Below are positions 5,163 to 6,307 of a DNA stretch of 6,307 bases, piece after piece. Numbering within the stretch: position 1 is the first letter of the stretch; the number at the start of each line of letters is the position of its first letter. A program made the position numbers and the translations under genes. The notes below the pieces were generated by a model. The model saw only the letters and a list, made by a program, of their open reading frames with translations. It did not search any database and was not told the origin of the DNA. Origin of the DNA: an uncultured Syntrophobacteraceae bacterium (GTDB lineage: Bacteria; Desulfobacterota; Syntrophobacteria; Syntrophobacterales; Syntrophobacteraceae); assembly GCA_937889795.1 (NCBI GenBank), contig CALBZH010000392.1, positions 1 to 6,307 on the forward strand, given 5' to 3'.

Positions 5163-6307
5163 TCGGACACCTCTCTCATTGACTTTCTCGTGTTCATGCT
5201 GCGCTTCTGCAGCCAGCGATAGGCGTCTTCTCCTGAGAGGTCCAGGCGCTTCATCAGCAAGTCTTTGGCGCGCTCGATGATCTTGCGCCGTTCGAGCTCC
5301 TCGGAAATGACCTTCGTTTGAACCATGAGCTCCGTGTTTTCAATAGCGACGGCCGCCTGATTGGCCACCGTGGTGAGCACATTCATCTGAAGATCGCTGA
5401 ACACGTGTGGATGCGAGGTATAGCAGTTAACAACGCCGATGACTCTGTCCTTCACGCGCATCGGAACACTCAACATCGACACGAGTCCCATGCGGCGAGC
5501 CAGTTCCTTCTCCTTGAAAATGGGATCATCCAGAACGTTGTGTGCGATATAAGGGCGGTTTTCGGCGACGACTTTCCCCACAACCCCCTCTCCGACCCGC
5601 AAAACCCTGTCTTTGAGGTATTCCTGGTCGATAGATTGCGTGGCCCGAAGGCGCAGCACCCCTTCCTTGTCGTCAAGCAGCCAAAGGGAACAAACGCTCG
5701 ACTTGGTGACCTCTGCCGTGACCATGACCACGAGCCCCAAAATGTCTTCGAGGTATTGATCTGAGGTAATGGCTTTGCTGATGAGCGTTAAAGCCTCAAT
5801 GCTCCGGTCGTAAGTCTCTTGTTCGTCAATCGACTCCAGATGGCTCTCGTGGGACGTGCCGAGGTGCGTGAAGCGCAAGGGCCTGCGTCGCCTCTGAGAA
5901 GCGTGCTGTTGGAGGACACGGATTCTGTGCTGGACCTCCTTGGGGACAGCCATGAAATCGCCGCTCAAGTAAGCATCGAGATCGTTGTAGGTGAGCACTT
6001 GACCAGGCACCTCTTGGCTCAGTGGACCTCCGTCGAACAAGGCGGCGGATTCCACGAAGAGCCCTCCTTGGAGGCCGAAGTGGTCAGCGATTTGAAGCAC
6101 TTCGGTGCGCAGCAGGTGTGCTGTTGGCAGGAGATCAAAGAGATACTCCTCGGAGTATGGGAAGCGGCCCACTTCAAAGTCGGTCCGGTTTCCGGGGCCG
6201 AGGAGCAGATAGTTGTGCGTGGCGGCGATATGGCGCAAGGCGACGAGACGCAACCGACAGCGGGTTGCCCTGGTGAGCTCGTTCGTACCTTTCGGAATAA
6301 CGGAGAG
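5135..6307 (-). CDS. NadE-like domain fused to GAF and ANTAR (RNA-binding antiterminator-type regulator), 5'-truncated by the window
   Basis: The frame is open to the right edge: 390 residues are visible, and the TTG at 6253 is internal to a conserved region, so the true start lies outside. Numbered from the edge codon: residues about 9-145 match the C-terminal half of NAD+ synthetase, with GPGNRTD (37-43), FDLLPTAHLLRTEV (57-70), LTYNDLDAYLSG (105-116) and a basic RRRRP tail (139-143). The ATP P-loop half (SGGxDS in this family) would be beyond the edge. A GAF domain follows at about 165-325 (GEGVVGKVV at 239-247, NQAAVAIENTEL at 316-327). An ANTAR domain is at about 336-390 (ERRKIIERAKDLLM at 339-352, SMNTRKSMREVSEAV at 370-384). 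ANTAR domains bind paired RNA hairpins and usually cause antitermination. The NadE motifs GDGG, SDE and EHKR are not kept, so this part may sense rather than catalyse. It converges on the namZ-like gene. Confidence 0.85.
   Translation of the reverse strand, partial: LSVIPKGTNELTRATRCRLRLVALRHIAATHNYLLLGPGNRTDFEVGRFPYSEEYLFDLLPTAHLLRTEVLQIADHFGLQGGLFVESAALFDGGPLSQEVPGQVLTYNDLDAYLSGDFMAVPKEVQHRIRVLQQHASQRRRRPLRFTHLGTSHESHLESIDEQETYDRSIEALTLISKAITSDQYLEDILGLVVMVTAEVTKSSVCSLWLLDDKEGVLRLRATQSIDQEYLKDRVLRVGEGVVGKVVAENRPYIAHNVLDDPIFKEKELARRMGLVSMLSVPMRVKDRVIGVVNCYTSHPHVFSDLQMNVLTTVANQAAVAIENTELMVQTKVISEELERRKIIERAKDLLMKRLDLSGEDAYRWLQKRSMNTRKSMREVSEAVLLTMES

Noticed and set aside
5338..5764. + strand frame at about 5318-5764 (148 codons) opposite the GAF region
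   Set aside because: It is antisense to a clear GAF domain, with no recognisable family and no ribosome site that I could identify.

Overview
The window is about 6.3 kb of moderately GC-rich bacterial DNA. It holds five protein genes: four on the + strand and one convergent gene on the - strand. Both outer genes run off the window edges. Composition, densely packed stand-alone signalling proteins, a GAF-ANTAR regulator and a cytoplasmic-looking DUF1343/NamZ protein would fit an environmental Gram-negative such as Nitrospira (Nitrospirota). That is a low-confidence guess; nothing here proves the taxon. No rRNA, tRNA, IS element, CRISPR array or recombination site was seen.

Layout. (1) 1-1829: a membrane sensor histidine kinase with an extracytoplasmic PDC/Cache-like sensor, HAMP, PAS, HisKA and HATPase; its first membrane helix is cut by the window edge. 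(2) 1830-2169: a 340-base gap with no convincing gene but with notable dyad symmetry. A nested hairpin (core 2041-2081) lies 88 bases before the next start codon, and a perfect 7-bp hairpin lies at 1888-1904. (3) 2170-2538: a receiver-only (CheY-like) response regulator with a strong Shine-Dalgarno. (4) 2539-2705: a 167-base gap with a perfect GAATATC/GATATTC dyad. (5) 2706-3872: a soluble protein with a receiver domain followed by a HisKA/HATPase kinase core, with an unusual H-box (HNLNNP). (6) 3924-5102: a NamZ/DUF1343 (GH171) exo-N-acetylmuramidase homologue without a signal peptide. (7) 5135-6307, - strand: a protein with an NAD+ synthetase (NadE)-like C-terminal region, then GAF, then an ANTAR RNA-binding domain.

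How they may work together. The first three + strand proteins look like parts of a phosphorelay: a membrane sensor, a single-domain receiver as phosphate shuttle, and a receiver-kinase as integrator. None of them carries a DNA-binding output domain, so the final output lies outside the window or is protein-protein. NamZ suggests cell-wall muropeptide recycling next door. The most striking item is the NadE-like/GAF/ANTAR fusion. Several NadE signature motifs are altered in it (the GDGG loop, the SDE-type motif and the EHKR-type tail), which suggests a former enzyme reused as a nucleotide or NAD sensor controlling an RNA-binding antiterminator. That function is inference; the domain order and the substitutions are read directly from the sequence.
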